64,000 nt of DNA from contig NBAZ01000008.1 in assembly GCA_002794735.1 (NCBI GenBank), positions 1,240,001 through 1,304,000 on the forward strand. The letters are read 5' to 3'. Both the position numbers and the translations under genes were made by a program. Origin of the DNA: Pyrrhoderma lamaoense (lineage: Eukaryota; Basidiomycota; Agaricomycetes; Hymenochaetales; Hymenochaetaceae). The notes beneath the pieces are model-generated. The model had not been told where the DNA came from, searched no databases, and saw only the letters and a program-made list of their open reading frames with translations. This document shows, piece by piece, positions 47,078 to 59,546 of this stretch. How positions within the stretch are numbered: the first letter of the stretch is position 1; each line of letters begins with the position of its first letter.

Positions 47078-48866
47078 CTATGACATTAGACCTAAGAAAA
47101 GTCTTAGATCAAACGTAGGGATAGGCTTGTGTTCAAGTAAGCGATCGACTATCTTAAAGCGTAAACGATGAATCAGACGAACCTCATTATTCGCCTTCTC
47201 GCCCTTTCCTTTTGTATTCATTCCCTCTTCTCTTCCTGTGCCATCATTGCTCGAGTTCCCTAGTGTTGCTGCTCCATTTGAGGTTAGAGCTCTAGTAATC
47301 TCAAGATTGTCTTCAGACACTATACCAGCGCGGGGTAGTAACACAGGATATCTTCCTAATGGATATTGTGACGCAGGTGGTAACTGCATAGCAAGATCCC
47401 GCATTGTGTTCCATATCGTCGACGTTTGTCGGAAGTAAAGTTCTATATAAGACGTTGCCGGGTCGCCTATATGAACTATGAATTCCAAGAAAGCGTGACA
47501 TGATTGCATATTTTTGAATCGATGCAGATATAGGTTGAGATTCGAAGAGGATAGTGATGTTGATTTAAGTAAGTAAAGTAGAGAATAAATTATAACTACT
47601 TACAGAGTATCGCACTATTAACCTGATCCGCAACAGCTGCCTTCTCTCTTGAGTCAAATAACAGCCATCGGGCTTTTTTCAGGGATGCGGTAAGCTAGCA
47701 ATCCTCCTACAGCATTAAGTTCCTTTCTGTAGATTTCCCTATCGGAGATATCCTGCAAGCTTTCAACGGTTGAGTATAGCCTCTGCGCAGCATGCACAAG
47801 TGCAGTCTGATGTGTACTATGAGCATCTGTCGGGTCTGTAATAGAGCCTGGACTATGATTACTAGAAATAGTACTCGATGTGGTACTACCCAAGAGGTGC
47901 GGACTTAAAGAAGACGCTGATGTAGAAGCGGAGGTAGAAAGGGATGAGAAAACAGAAGAGCGAGGTGGGTCCCTCGGATACGGAAGAGGTACTGTCCGAG
48001 CCCCTTCAATGAATGCTAGTATACGAAGATTAAGCGCGATGTGAATTGGTTTAATGGATAGCTGGGACGTGTAGTGTACACGCTCATGCGGAGTATTTTT
48101 CCTTGACCCGGATGATGACGGTGGATTAGAAAAACTTTTCTTCTCTTGTGGTAGTGAAGACTTAGATTTCATTGTATTTTGTGTATGCATATCGATTTGG
48201 GACATATTTTCGTTCTCTGTGATGGACAAGACGGAGGGAAAATACTTTTCAAGGAGCTGTGTTGCGGCTTCCACCCGGCCAGAAAGGATATGATCCCTTA
48301 TTTCTGTTCTTTGACATCAGATACGTGATTTTACGATTAATAAGCTTTACACGACATACCTCGTCTACGACGGGCATTTTCCAAAGTTTCGTTGGATATA
48401 CCCTCAAATTGTTCATCTTCAGATTCCTCTCTAGTATCCATCTCATCATCAACAGTTATCAAATTAGCAGTCTCAGTACCCATTTCCATATCTTCATCGA
48501 TACCCTCGTTACTCGATGCATATCCCTCCCTCTTTATTTCAAGATCATGGCTTCTCATGTCATCATCCTTAGCATTAGCACTTAAAGGCGGATTGTATCC
48601 TTCTAGAGAGTCCTTAGGGCTAATTTCATGTGCATGCACTAGTATATCTGACTCGCGGGCGAATGCTCGGGCTGTACCAATATACGCATTATGCAAAAGG
48701 TAGTCCAAAACTAGCTCCCTCTAAGTTTTCGTCAGAGAAAAGCTATTGGGTACAAAGAGAACCAATCACTAGCAGGCACAGTACTCACCAGGCACTGAGG
48801 TGTCGGTTGGTATGGTAAACTACTGGCAGATACATATGCCGTTGCGGACGTGACTTGTTTACTCAT
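47078..48866 (-). CDS. LisH-CTLH-CRA domain protein (GID/CTLH ubiquitin-ligase complex related)
   Basis: The ATG at 48866 starts MSKQVTSATAYVSASSLPYQ. The LisH motif follows the first intron: LVLDYLLHNAYIGTARAFARES. After an acidic insert (EDMEMGTETANLI, DTREESEDEQFEG), ENARRRR joins by splicing to the CTLH motif EIRDHILSGRVEAATQLLEK. LNLRILAFIEGARTV is the CTLH/CRA helix, with a Ser-rich insert after it (SSVFSSLSTSAS). CRA resumes with LNAVGGLLAYRIPEKSPMAV. One T appears to be lost near 47655, where adding it gives VYLTQERRQLLRIR. The last exon (FLEFIVHIGDPATSYIELYF) ends at 47078. No SPRY or RING domain is seen, so it is closer to Gid8/Twa1 or a SPRY-less RanBPM than to a catalytic subunit. 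Confidence 0.82.
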
Positions 48867-49590
48867 TTCTCGAATTCTTGGTTTGGATATAGCAACTAGA
48901 AGTTCTAGTTGGCTTACTGAATCAATTCCTTGGAGTTATATGTGCTGTAATGAAGCGACGATTTTATTGTGAAGCAAGAATTTGTTCAAGAAAAGCTGGG
49001 AATTCCAATGTGCATGTACACACGAAGAACGTGAGGATGAAGGGAAACCGCCCTTGAAACACGTGAGAAGCTGATTACTCGGTCATCGCCGCGATCGGAA
49101 ATCAACTACATTGGACTAATTAGCACTATTATCATTATAACCACTAGTTAAACTATGGGTCAAATAAAACTAATGCAACAACAAAGGATATCAAATGTTC
49201 AGAAATACATACCACACTATATAGCTTCGGTACCCAAAGATGCTACCACAAAGGATAGGTACCGCCACATACGTGCATATAGGCAAGTAGACAATTGTGA
49301 AAGAAAAATATTGTTTCTTGACTATTGAGGCTATGTAGTCCCTGTGAAAACAAAGATATACACTCACTATTTTAGATATTAAATATAATGATTAATACAT
49401 TTTCAGTATGTCAGATACGCTAGGGAATGCGAGTCACGGTGGTTTCCGAATTTAGTGATTAGTTTATAATGGACAATTTGTTTGTAGTCACGGACCACAG
49501 TCACCATATTGTTCTTTCTTGATAACTACTTAAGTGGTTCATCCACGTTCACTACATACTGAAACTCTGTCGACAATCATACACTCAGAA
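48867..49590. other. Divergent intergenic region
   Basis: About 720 bp between the LisH gene and the unrecognised gene at 49591. It is expected to contain both promoters; no recognised elements. Confidence 0.45.
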
Positions 49591-50103
49591 ATGTCAAGCT
49601 TCGTACTTGCCTATGACGTCCGGGTCCCCCGTGCACAACATGTAAGCCTTTACTTCTATTCCATCCCCATTTCTTATTAAACAAACAATCAATATTTATT
49701 CAAGGAAAGATACAGACTTTTCATCACTAAAAATAAAATCTTAAGCAACGACGCCTTAGATTTTTTGAAGAGCTTATCAGAGAATTTCATAAGGGAAACC
49801 CAGGATACTGGAATTGCTCTTACTCAGAAAATCCCCTATAGTATGTTTTGATTATGCATTCATTTGTCTCAGCACCTCTGACATCCCCTTTTTTATCACG
49901 TAAATACATGTATATAGATATCCAGAAGCGCTTGGTGCTCCTAATGGTTTATAACGCGTTAAAAGGCGATATTAATACATCTTATATTACAAAAAGAAAA
50001 AGTGGATACTTGTTTGGGATTCGTCTATATTGTCTTTCAGAATTCATGTTATGCAACGCAGAAAATTCTATTTCCAAAGGGTATACCGTATTTCTGGTTT
50101 TCG

Positions 50104-50152
<49 letters not shown>

Positions 50153-51087
50153 TTGCTTATACTCTTCTTTTTTATACTGATATTATCTAGGTGATTCGCA
50201 CGCTGGCACTAACGATCACCACAAGGTTGATTATTTCTTACTGGGCTCGATACCCACAATGTACATTTACTTGCTTCTTTCTTGTTTTTGCACTCTCGAA
50301 AGAAAACGGATGAGTAACGGCTACGAAAATCTCTTAGAGTTTCCGTTCGCTTTACAAACTATGGAAGTATTATTCGACACCTACAGAACTAGTAGAGGGA
50401 AAGGCGCTTAGAAAAACAGCATCATAAAGGTATCATTTGGATAATTCGTAAAATTTGCACAATGCACAAAATGTTCTCTTCGATGGAGAAAATAAATGAG
50501 ACCAAAGTTGCTTGAGATCTACGTTTTATTGGAAAGGATTGTCTATAACTCTCGTCGGTCAAGGTTATAATCAAGTATATCCTTATAGAGAACCGCCCAC
50601 TTTTGGAAACAACGCCACCCATGAATATCTCTCCATAAGCAAATGGTGGTTGGGAGAAAGTAAGGAAGTTCCAAGTATCGATCATGACGAGGCCTTAAAG
50701 GCTTGTGTGTGAGTCTCTTTTGCGATGACGAAATCTCCTAGTTTGCTATTGAATCTCACTTACTCTATTAGGATAGCTAGTATTCGGGATTATATGTGCG
50801 AACCCGAACACAGAACTTATTACATTCGGATAGAGATGGCCAGACTTGATTCAAGTGGCCAAAAAGTAGTACATGAAAATGATGGCACGGAAAACCAGAT
50901 ACGTTCAACGCTATTTCAACTTCTCGTACTTGGATACCTAAAAAGCGGGTTATTATATGGCTCAACTCGAAACACCAAAAAATTTTTGTACTTGACATTG
51001 CTACAAACATCATTTTCGTATATTATGAATTATAATAATCAGGCGCAACATTATGAATATAATAAATGCTGTGCCACGAACGCGTGA
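49591..51087 (+). CDS. Unrecognised multi-exon gene (hypothetical)
   Basis: The ATG at 49591 opens MSSFVLAYDVRVPRAQH. A donor GTAAGC at 49642 and an acceptor at 49704 lead to ERYRLFITKNKILSNDALDF and KSLSENFIRETQDTGIALTQ. Later pieces with coding character are CYATQKILFPKGIPYFWF, GDSHAGTNDHHKVDYFLLG, SNGYENLLEFPFALQTMEV, then VYPYREPPTFGNNATHEYL, LSISKWWLGESKEVPSIDH and ASIRDYMCEPEHRTYYIRI. The last exon ends at 51087. Exon joins between 49850 and 50510 are uncertain, and one intron contains a 41-base A run. No known domain is recognised. It might be two genes or be partly degenerate. Confidence 0.45.
50107..50147. repeat. Poly(A) run of 41 bases
   Basis: Uninterrupted A homopolymer inside what looks like an intron that begins GTAAAA, followed by a pyrimidine-rich stretch and TATCTAG acceptor. 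It could be a mononucleotide microsatellite or the tail of a retroposed sequence. No target-site duplication was recognised. Confidence 0.8.
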
Positions 51088-51872
51088 AATGCACTAGGAG
51101 TTCTTAATCACAAGCTTGATCTTATTATCTATTCTTGCCTGCTAATCCACACATATCATCCATGTCCTCTGTAGTCACGATCAATCATCAGAGCAAATGG
51201 ACAAACTGATAAACCAGATGATCAAAACCAAAGTGTTTCGTAAAACCCAGTCAGCCTACATATATGTCACATGAGGATAATAAGCGAAGACATCAGAGAA
51301 CAGAGTATCTATCGTGATCAATATATAAGGGGTTACCAGACAATATATCATTCTCTTTTCCACTCCTCCCTCTACAACAAGTCCAATAGCGCGCTTGAGT
51401 AATCAGGAGCTTCCAACTTAGCTTTCTTTCAACCTTGATCATATCTCATTGTGTCTTCACGCATTTATTATCTTCACCATCTTCGATTATAGTAAGGTGT
51501 AAGCGGTCTTCTAAAGCATTTTTGGACTTGTATACCTTGATCAGAGCATCTATCGTATCCTATTTTTGCTGTATCACAAGTATCCTGTACTGATTTTTTC
51601 AATGTCTTGATATATGCTGAGTGGTTGGGGAAAAGAGGGAATATCGCAGTAAAATGGATGGCATGGTGGTTTCAAAGAAGTGGTTAAATACTTATATTGC
51701 TACTGATTGAGATAATAGGTAAGAAAGGGACGTTGTATGATCTATTGGGATATATACAATGACGACTACATACGTTCCCTTTGATGTTTGTTGAAACGAT
51801 GGATACACATGCTACCGATGTAAGGTGCAATGATACACCCTACACTAACTGGAATACTAGTAGCAAGTCAAA

Positions 51873-51909
51873 GTACAAGTACACCGGTTTTAAGTACTTT
51901 TACTTGTAC
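51873..51909. repeat. Short inverted repeat in AGTAC-rich DNA
   Basis: GTACAAGTA (51873-51881) and TACTTGTAC (51901-51909) are exact reverse complements. More copies of the AGTAC/GTACAA words occur at 51984-52008, which suggests the remains of a small inverted-repeat element. Confidence 0.5.
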
Positions 51910-52685
51910 GGTTCCCTAGAGAATTACCCGAGTCGCTGATGGAGCAGGTGCATGATCGGACCTTAAAGTTATTGCGTGATTATTGAGTACAAGTGCATGT
52001 ACAAAGTACGTGAAACAGCTAGGGTATTAGAGCCGTCCCGCCGGTATTTGGTGACTCTTAATTTTTTATTTATTTTTGGTCCAAAGAGTGATCTCGAGAC
52101 ACTATCGAAGATGTCGTGTATGGGCAAGTTGGAGAAACCACCGGCCACCGGAAACCGCGAAGGTTGGAGAAGGTTTTGGCTTTTCTCTTCAAGGTTAACA
52201 TTTATCCCCGAAAGTCTCTCAACGAATGAAGTGTATGTGGTTACTCATTTCCTCTTGAAAGTTCAGAAATCGTTCTCTACTTTCGTCGGCAACATCTTGA
52301 ATCAATCAGTAAAAGATAAAACCAGTAGTAGAAGGCTAAGGTAGCAAGTCGATGATTAGAAAAGGCCATATAAAACATCATAATCTCAGAAGATGGCATG
52401 GTTACGTCAAGGCACAGTTCCTAGAACTTCATAGATAGTGTAGAAGCTTTCGGGAGAAGCAGAGTTCAAGATGCATGCATAGAAACACTAGTAACACAGT
52501 TCAGAATCTGCCTTACTGGTTCAGAAGATTCATTACGATAAATGGGAGTATCTCAGATGACTTTCTTGAAACATAAGTGAGGAAACCGAGGAAAGACCTA
52601 TCGCAATTACGATGCTTCCGAAGTGAATTAGAGAGGTCACAAGTCAGTCAGAACGAAGATACATCCAGCAGATAGCATACGATAC

Positions 52686-52696
52686 GGGGGGGGGGG
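52686..52696. repeat. Poly(G) run of 11 bases
   Basis: Uninterrupted G homopolymer in non-coding DNA. Such runs are hard to size by sequencing. Confidence 0.75.
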
Positions 52697-53312
52697 ATGT
52701 TGAGTTTCCGAGGGCGTCTATCTAATCGTCTTGACAGAACGAGGAAAATAGAGAACTTGATTCAATATCTGACCAACAACTTCATCGACATGACTGTACT
52801 TTGTAGGAAAGTTTATATGATCACATGCACACATTCATCCGTTGCGAGAATCTGCATGCACCCGTTCTAGCAAGTAGTTTGTGGTATGGAGATAGTTGGA
52901 CACACAAAGATGAGGAAATGGGTAATAGACTCTTACGATTGTAGCTCAGGGGGAGAAGAGAGGTTGTGGATAGACCGTGCCGGAGGAAAAGATGAAGCAG
53001 GGACCGGTAACGTAACGCGCGTAACCAAATTGGTTGGAAGTACGGACCGGTTGAGGACCCACACAGACGGATTATCCGGACCGGAGTGTACGGCAGCGGC
53101 AGAGAGCGGAAGCATGACCACCCCATCGACGAGGAGATGTTGACAAAATGTGTTCGTTAGTAAAGAGTTTTGGAAAAATTAGTGTAGGAGCTCGCTATAA
53201 TCTCATTATTTAAACATCCCCTCTCCTGCACGCGCCCCTCCTTCCTCCTTTTGCCCTCATTTCTACTTTTCCCTTACTCTGTCTCAGTCTTCTTCTGATC
53301 TAGTCCTTAAGC

Positions 53313-54800
53313 ATGTCTACCAATGGTGTGCACGTGAATGGATCCTCAGCTACCAAGTCTCCCATCAGAGATCTCAAACCAGGAATATATGCTCCTATAC
53401 CCACTTTTTTCCTGAGGGATTCAGAGGACTTGGGTATTAATTTTATAAGCTCTTCAGTATCATACCTATTGTTTCTTATGCATCAGTATACCATAACTAG
53501 ATATCCCTACATTTGAGACACATGTTGTACGTGTCGCCAAAGCAGGTGTTGGACCACTCCTGAGCGGATCGATGGGCGAGGCGCATCACATCTCGCACCA
53601 AGAGCGAGAGACGCTCATACGCGCTGCCCGATCGGCACTTGACGCCGCCGGCCTTGGACACGTGCCTATCATCGCTGGCGTCGGCGCAGGGTCTACCCGC
53701 GAAGTCGTCCAGCTTGGAGAAGAAGCTGCAGCGGCAGGTGCAGATGCTTCTATTGCAATCATAAGCGGCTACTACGCTGGTGCGCTGGCTTCAGATAGGA
53801 AAGCATTACAAGCATTTTGGACTGAAGTGGCAGAGAAGAGTCCAATCCCTGTTATCATCTACAATTGTGCGTCATATGTTCAAATTTTTAACCGACAATG
53901 GTTATTTGTCTGCGTGCACTGAAACATTTTTCTCTTTGATTCTTATTTTAATAATATGGTCTTCTCTTTTCGCGTGGTCCTGTGTTTTGCCGACTGGATC
54001 TGGGCCAATGTGATCCCAACGCTCTTATTTTGCAATTTCTGCGAACTGTGTCTATATACGCTTCTTGATTCTTTTACCATATGCTCATGTGCTTTTCACC
54101 ATGAAATTTTCCTTGATTTCTCCGATACTGCACGCTATCATCTTTTCAAATCTCATGCCGATATGAATTACATTCACATACAGACCCAGGAGCAGCAGGA
54201 GGTATTGATCTTGATTCCGAATTAATAACCACTCTCGCACGCTCCTGTCCAAACCTCGCAGGAGTCAAGCTCACATGTGGCAATGTCGGCAAATTACAAC
54301 GTATCTGTTCGGTTGTCTCGCACCCTCCATTCATCACTAACCACCCGAGGAAGAGCAAAACCGTATCAGAAGGTGAAAAGGAGGAGGAGTTGACATACCC
54401 GTTCTTGGTTCTCGGAGGGTTTACAGACTTCTTGTTGACGAGTGCTTTCGCTCCTGCTCATGGAGCGATCACAGGCCTAGCAAACGTTTCTCCATATACA
54501 ATTGCTAAATTATTCGAACTTTCTTCTCAAGCTGCATCGGCCGGACCTAAAGCAGGAGAACTATTGTTAGAGGCGCAACGTATTCAAGGTGTTGTCGCTC
54601 GTGCAGACGCGACAATTGCGAAGACAGGTATTGCGGGTACGAAGTATCTCTTGGAAAAGATGTATGGATATGGAGGTGCTCCTCGGAGACCTTTACAGCC
54701 TATTGAAATCGAAGCGGGGGAAAAACTTTGGGAACATGAAGATACACAAGATTTAGTCAAGCTTGAGAGAGAGCTGAGTGGAAAGGTTTCGGCCGCTTGA
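53313..54800 (+). CDS. DapA/DHDPS-family class I aldolase (4-hydroxy-2-oxoglutarate or deoxy-sugar-acid aldolase type)
   Basis: Schiff-base aldolase with a TIM barrel. Three exons (53313-53433, 53501-53866, 54184-54800) give 367 residues in phase. Visible blocks are LKPGIYAPIPTFF, VGPLLSGSMGEAHHISHQER (substrate loop), VPIIAGVGAGSTREVV, IPVIIYNYPGAAGGID (catalytic Tyr) and NLAGVKLTCGNVGKL (Schiff-base Lys). The insert HPRKSKTVSEGEKEEELTYP before FLVLGG is longer than in bacterial DapA. Fungal relatives act in sugar-acid (for example galacturonate) or hydroxyproline breakdown; lysine synthesis by this route is not expected in fungi. The second intron, 317 bp, is unusually long for this window. 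Confidence 0.9.
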
Positions 54801-55476
54801 ACATATTCTTGGTCCCTACCCCATAGACGAACGAAGAAGAAGAATGCTATCGTGATATCCACAATCTGTGTTTGGGGTTGTTTTGCTTTCTTGCGACTAT
54901 GTATTAATTAGTAAAGCTCCTTTTTGTTACTTATAGTAAGTATATGGTCTTTTGTTGTCTTGGTTAAATGTGCGGTGTATGTATGTAGACAGCCGTCTAG
55001 ATAAAGGAAAACTCAAACAAAGGAAAACCATTTCTGATTACTACTGAAGTTCATTTGGTCCATATATGGTTGTTTGCTCTTGTTTGTTAACTGTGGATTG
55101 TAAACAGTGAGAGGGATTCCACTATTTCTGGGAATGCCAGTCTACAATCAAAGCTCATAGAGAAAACAAAAAGGACTTGAATACAGGGTGAATGTAAATT
55201 ACCTATTCAAGCCTCTAAACATAGAAAATAGTATTTTTTCAAGCTTGACGTTCTAGAGGTCATATAATGATCATCTTCAATCCGATCCCTTTGCGTACAC
55301 TAATGTCATCTGTAAGTCCAATCCTTATACTAGATATTTTCCAAGCCCCCCTTTTACCCCAGGGGTACTGTACTAGTCTTACAAGATACGTTTATCACGT
55401 ATTCAACACATATATAGATACTATCTAGCCATCTAACACAGGAGTCCGTAGGTTAACAGTTATATTATGAACATAT
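54801..55476. other. Intergenic between convergent genes
   Basis: About 680 bp holding the 3' regions of the aldolase and P450-1 genes. No gene was seen. Confidence 0.55.
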
Positions 55477-57693
55477 TCAAAGTTGGTTAATGAGATCGAT
55501 TGCCTTCTGAGAGCGGGGTGTAAAGGAGCATTTGAATGGCTTTGGATATCTATTTTGAAAATATCGCGTAAGCATGGATATCGTATATGTTGTATAATAC
55601 GATAGAAACATACGTGATAGCATTAGAAACATATTCTCCACTTGGAGTTATTGGATTCCCATCTTCATCAATTGCTTTACTTATGTCAAAGTAGCAAGAA
55701 TTGCAGTGACATTCAAAAAGATCTTATTTGGACTTTCAGAAATTTTGCCGCCAGATAAAAGGCCAAGAAATACTCACTGCGTTAAGGGCCAAAAATCTTC
55801 CGGGACACATTCTACATAATAACGTGCTTAGATAGAGGATACTGAAGGTTTGCCTTCTATCTCACCTTCTTCCAAAACCAAATGCTACCTTGACAGGATC
55901 CAACGGTTCTTCCTTTCCTTCAGTAGGTAAGAACCTCTCTGGTTTATATGAGGAAGGATCTGGAAACTCCTCTGGATCATGGAGGATTCCCCTATGAAAT
56001 GATGGTAAGTGATGATTGATCTGTGAGGCCCCTAACAGTACTTACCAAACGTTTGGAATAACCATTGTACCCTTAGGAATCAGGACTCCTTCGTATTCGT
56101 CATCTTCAGCTAACTGTCCTGGTGAACCAAGAGGTGCAACTGGGTAGTAACTATCGTAGAAATTATTGAGCATTGAACGTAGTCTCAAGCCTAGATCAGT
56201 ATCTTCTTACCGAAGAGATTCGAGGCAAATTGCATTGATGTATGGTAGGTTAGGCTTGTCGTCAAGTGTCGGAAGACGAGAATTTCCTACGACTCTATCT
56301 ATTTCTTCATGCGCACGACGTTGTGCTTCGGGGTTTAATACCATTCCGAGGATAAAAGTCTGTAATATCGAGATTGACTGACAATGTATCATGTTAGAAG
56401 GATAAGCATAAGCCATAAAACATAAACATAAAAGCCATACAGTATCAGCTCCGGCGGAGTACATGGTACCAGTGACATTTGCAATTATCTCCTCGTCCTG
56501 AATAGTATTATCATCTTTCCTATTTGCCTCAATCATCTCGCTTGTGATACAATATGGTGCTGTCCCATTCATCTAGTATGGTTTGGTTAACAAGGATTTA
56601 TAAATTATCCAAGAAGTATACCACAGCACTTACAACTTGCTCCTTTACGTCATTATAAGGTTTCATCCTCATATTATATGCCATCGCTCGTCCCTTTCTT
56701 GCAAATGTCTGGAAACCTGCACCGGGCATCCACTCCGGGACATGCCGAACTAAGTTTTCTGAGTCAACACTTTACGCTTAAAGAAGGTTTGGTGCATGGA
56801 CATACGCCATGGAATATCTCTACCATAAATGCACCCGGACGAGCAGCTTGAGCAACATAATCCTCGCCTTCTTCAATAAGTTTTATATACGGATCATTTT
56901 GGGGCTCAGCTGAACGGATATCTTAGTAGCAGACAAGTGATTTGAACCATATATAATACCTTCGTGGCCGTATACAATCATCAAGATTGTTGCACCAATA
57001 TGCCTAAAGTTGTATTAGCACATATAAGTCACTTTTGTGTGAAGAGATGTGTAAGCTACCTGCGTATAAGAGCGTGGAAGTCCTGTGGTGCTACAAGTAA
57101 GTTCTTAAGAAGCATGTGTGCATCTCGTGTTTGCCTCTCAATGTATTTCTTGACGGCAAGAGTTCCACATAGGGATGGAGTTGTTGACGATGCTTCCTCC
57201 ACCATTCTCCATATTGCATTACAGGGATGAAAAAGTTCCATTCCAACCTTTGATACATCAGAATATTAATAAAATATTGTTTATTATTTGAGAATATCTG
57301 AAGAGACGTACAGATCCATCATGATAGAACTAGGCTTCGACGAATAGATGGCGGATCTCTTGTTCAAAAGAGTGTTTGCGATCTTGTATGAGTTGACAAA
57401 CATAATAGGCTTTCCGAGAACTTTCATAAAGACAAGATCACCTGCCAAATAAGGACATTAGTATTAGAAATTGCTACCGAACATCGTTGATAGTATTTAC
57501 CGTATCTCTTCCTCATCTCATAAGCGCCAATCCACTCGTACTCACTTGGCATATCAAACATATTGCCTATGATAGGATAGCCTCTTGGTCCAGATGGGTA
57601 AGGCAGTCGTTTCCGTCCTGTAGCATACTTTCTCCAGATCCAAGCCGCAACCAGACCAAGGAGTACAATTTTCGCTGATGACGGAAGATCCAT
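55477..57693 (-). CDS. Cytochrome P450, tandem copy 1
   Basis: ER-anchored heme monooxygenase. The ATG at 57693 starts [20 protein letters not shown], a membrane anchor, then the hinge [20 protein letters not shown]. Later come [34 protein letters not shown] (C helix), and the I-helix MYSAGADT with acid-alcohol pair (about 56455). Next are [10 protein letters not shown] (ExxR, about 56215), [12 protein letters not shown] (PERF), and the heme loop [14 protein letters not shown] (Cys ligand, about 55800-55885). The end is [19 protein letters not shown]. More than ten introns. One break is near 57158, where one T restores the join to [18 protein letters not shown]. The substrate is unknown; such tandem P450s often act in detoxification or secondary metabolism. 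Confidence 0.9.
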
Positions 57694-58286
57694 GAGGACA
57701 AGAGACAAGGATGCTGAAGCCCAAATGATGGGACTCTATCAGTTAAGTAAGCTCCATCAACACAATAGGTAACCAGCTCTTCAAAAAGAAGTTGATTCAA
57801 TGATTGTCGAATGCAGCTGGTTTCAAATTTCTATTCGTGAGCGCGAATTAAAGCATAGCCACCGTATATATTTTTGGTTACCACAATTATGATGATGTTG
57901 TATCATAATTATTTGTACGAATACCATTTTCAAGTTGATAAGAAAGAAAAGGATCTGTTATGTTATTAAAGGTCTGAGACTTCTGGCTTTTTAGAATAGC
58001 GGAAAAATTAGGTCAGAAGAGAAATACTTGTAGTTAATTCGGATATAACTTGTAGGCTATACATTACATGTACATGTACAAAAATAAGTATTAAGATTAA
58101 TGGTCCTTTTGGATGATTTTGCGTATATACAATATTACGGACAGAAAAAAATTATAAAGAGTATTAGATAGTGGTTATTTTCAAAACTCCTACATTTTAG
58201 TCTTCTTCCCTTGATTAAATGTGCATGTAGCTCAAGATAGGGTTATAACGATATCTTGATGCCATACTCTCGAATAACCCATTACA
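57694..58286. other. Intergenic between P450-1 and the unrecognised gene
   Basis: About 590 bp holding the P450-1 promoter. TATATA-type sequence occurs near 57865. No gene was seen. Confidence 0.45.
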
Positions 58287-59546
58287 CTAATTTTTTCTTC
58301 GGGTGCCACCTATTTTATAGCGTCGCTTGTCTCTCTCATTCCAGGTTGTCAGGTCGTAATAAGAACCGCATATTGATTTTATAATGCGAGGCTCGTCCGT
58401 AGCGATTTCTCTAAAGTAGCATATAGAAATCAATAAAGGTACATATGTATCACAATAAGGGTTAACTTACTTCTTGTATTCTTTCCAGGTACTGGTGAAA
58501 CTGAAGCTTGGGTCCTTAATGTTTACATCATGAGGATTAGCATTACCCCACCATAAGCGCGAGTCTTCATCTCCGCTAGGACTTCGTGCACCATCACCTA
58601 CACTATCTTCTGAGCCATTCTCGTTGTCCTCCCTATATCTTTCATCTTTATCGTGCTCCTCGAAATCTTCAGGTGCATAGATGTCTCCTCTTTCTTCCCT
58701 TTCTTCCTCCGTAAGACCTCTTAGAAAGTCTGCAAAGGGTTTCCTTATCTGCGCTGCCTTCTCTTTCATTTCCGCAGCTGTGAAATGTCCAAAGAGTTTA
58801 CTTCCATACCCATTGAGTACTATAGCATAGTTACAGTCAAGGGTTTCGCCCATGCTATTTGCCCACTCCGCCATAGTTTGCAAAGCAGAAGGGAGCTCTG
58901 GTAAGGTCCTCTCATTAAGAAGACCGGCAGAGTCGAGCTCACGAAGAGTTTTTACAAGGAGCCCGGCAAAAGCCCTTTCGGTTGCTATGACTCTATCTCC
59001 ATCGTCTACGCCTGCGTAATACGAGGGTAAAGCTGTTTAGTATGTAAATCTTCTCTAAAAGAAAGAAATAACATACGTGACCAGTCATCTAGCATAGTTC
59101 GGAATTCAGAAAGAGCATGGAGGGCATACCATGCTTCGAGCCATCGCTTAGTGATGACAAATGTGTGGATGGAGCTCATGGTCTCATCAATAAGCTCGAG
59201 GATACCATATCCAAAGAAATCTTAGCAAAAGACGTTGGAAATAACAACACAGAACAAAGCAACCGTATGTCATTATGTGAAAAGATATCTACCGGTTATC
59301 ATTGTACACGTACCAGTGAATATACGAAGACCAAACCTATATGGATCGCGTTTCTCTGATTCTTTAAGGAGTTTTTTCAATCTTTCAAATGCTTTCTTGT
59401 GCATTAAATCCCCGCGGGCGTGTACGTGTAGTCAGGTGGTAGCTTGAACTGAAATTACAAAAATAATGAAACTACATTCAGACATGGAGCTGGAAGCAAA
59501 TAACGAGACTTACGCCTATGTTCAGAGATTTCCGAGTCGTACGCAT
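58287..59546 (-). CDS. Unrecognised protein gene between the two P450s
   Basis: The ATG at 59546 starts MRTTRKSLNIG and splices to FKLPPDYTYTPAG. One base is missing in a run at 59410-59413 (GGGG on the coding strand), after which DLMHKKAFERLKKLLKESEK continues. Later exons read FFGYGILELIDETMSSIHTF, ITKRWLEAWYALHALSEFRT, ERAFAGLLVKTLRELDSAGL and then MGETLDCNYAIVLNGYGSKL. An acidic segment (EEREERGDIYAPEDFEEHDK) and SFTSTWKEYKK follow, ending IGGTRRKN. It is mostly helical and acidic with no signal peptide or membrane segment. No known domain is recognised. It has no evident link to the P450s apart from position and shared strand. Confidence 0.62.

Larger units (their letters stand above)
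51088..53312. other. Long intergenic region, no supported gene
   Basis: About 2.2 kb. It contains AGTAC-rich inverted repeats (51870-52010) and an 11-base G run at 52686-52696. Reading frames such as that near 51976-52344 lack an upstream ATG context, splice support or a recognisable family. The last 100 bp have a TATTTAAA-like element (about 53206) and a pyrimidine-rich leader for the aldolase gene. Confidence 0.45.

Noticed and set aside
51976..52344. 122-codon plus-strand frame
   Set aside because: It begins at a non-ATG codon, lacks splice or promoter support and has no recognised family; probably chance.
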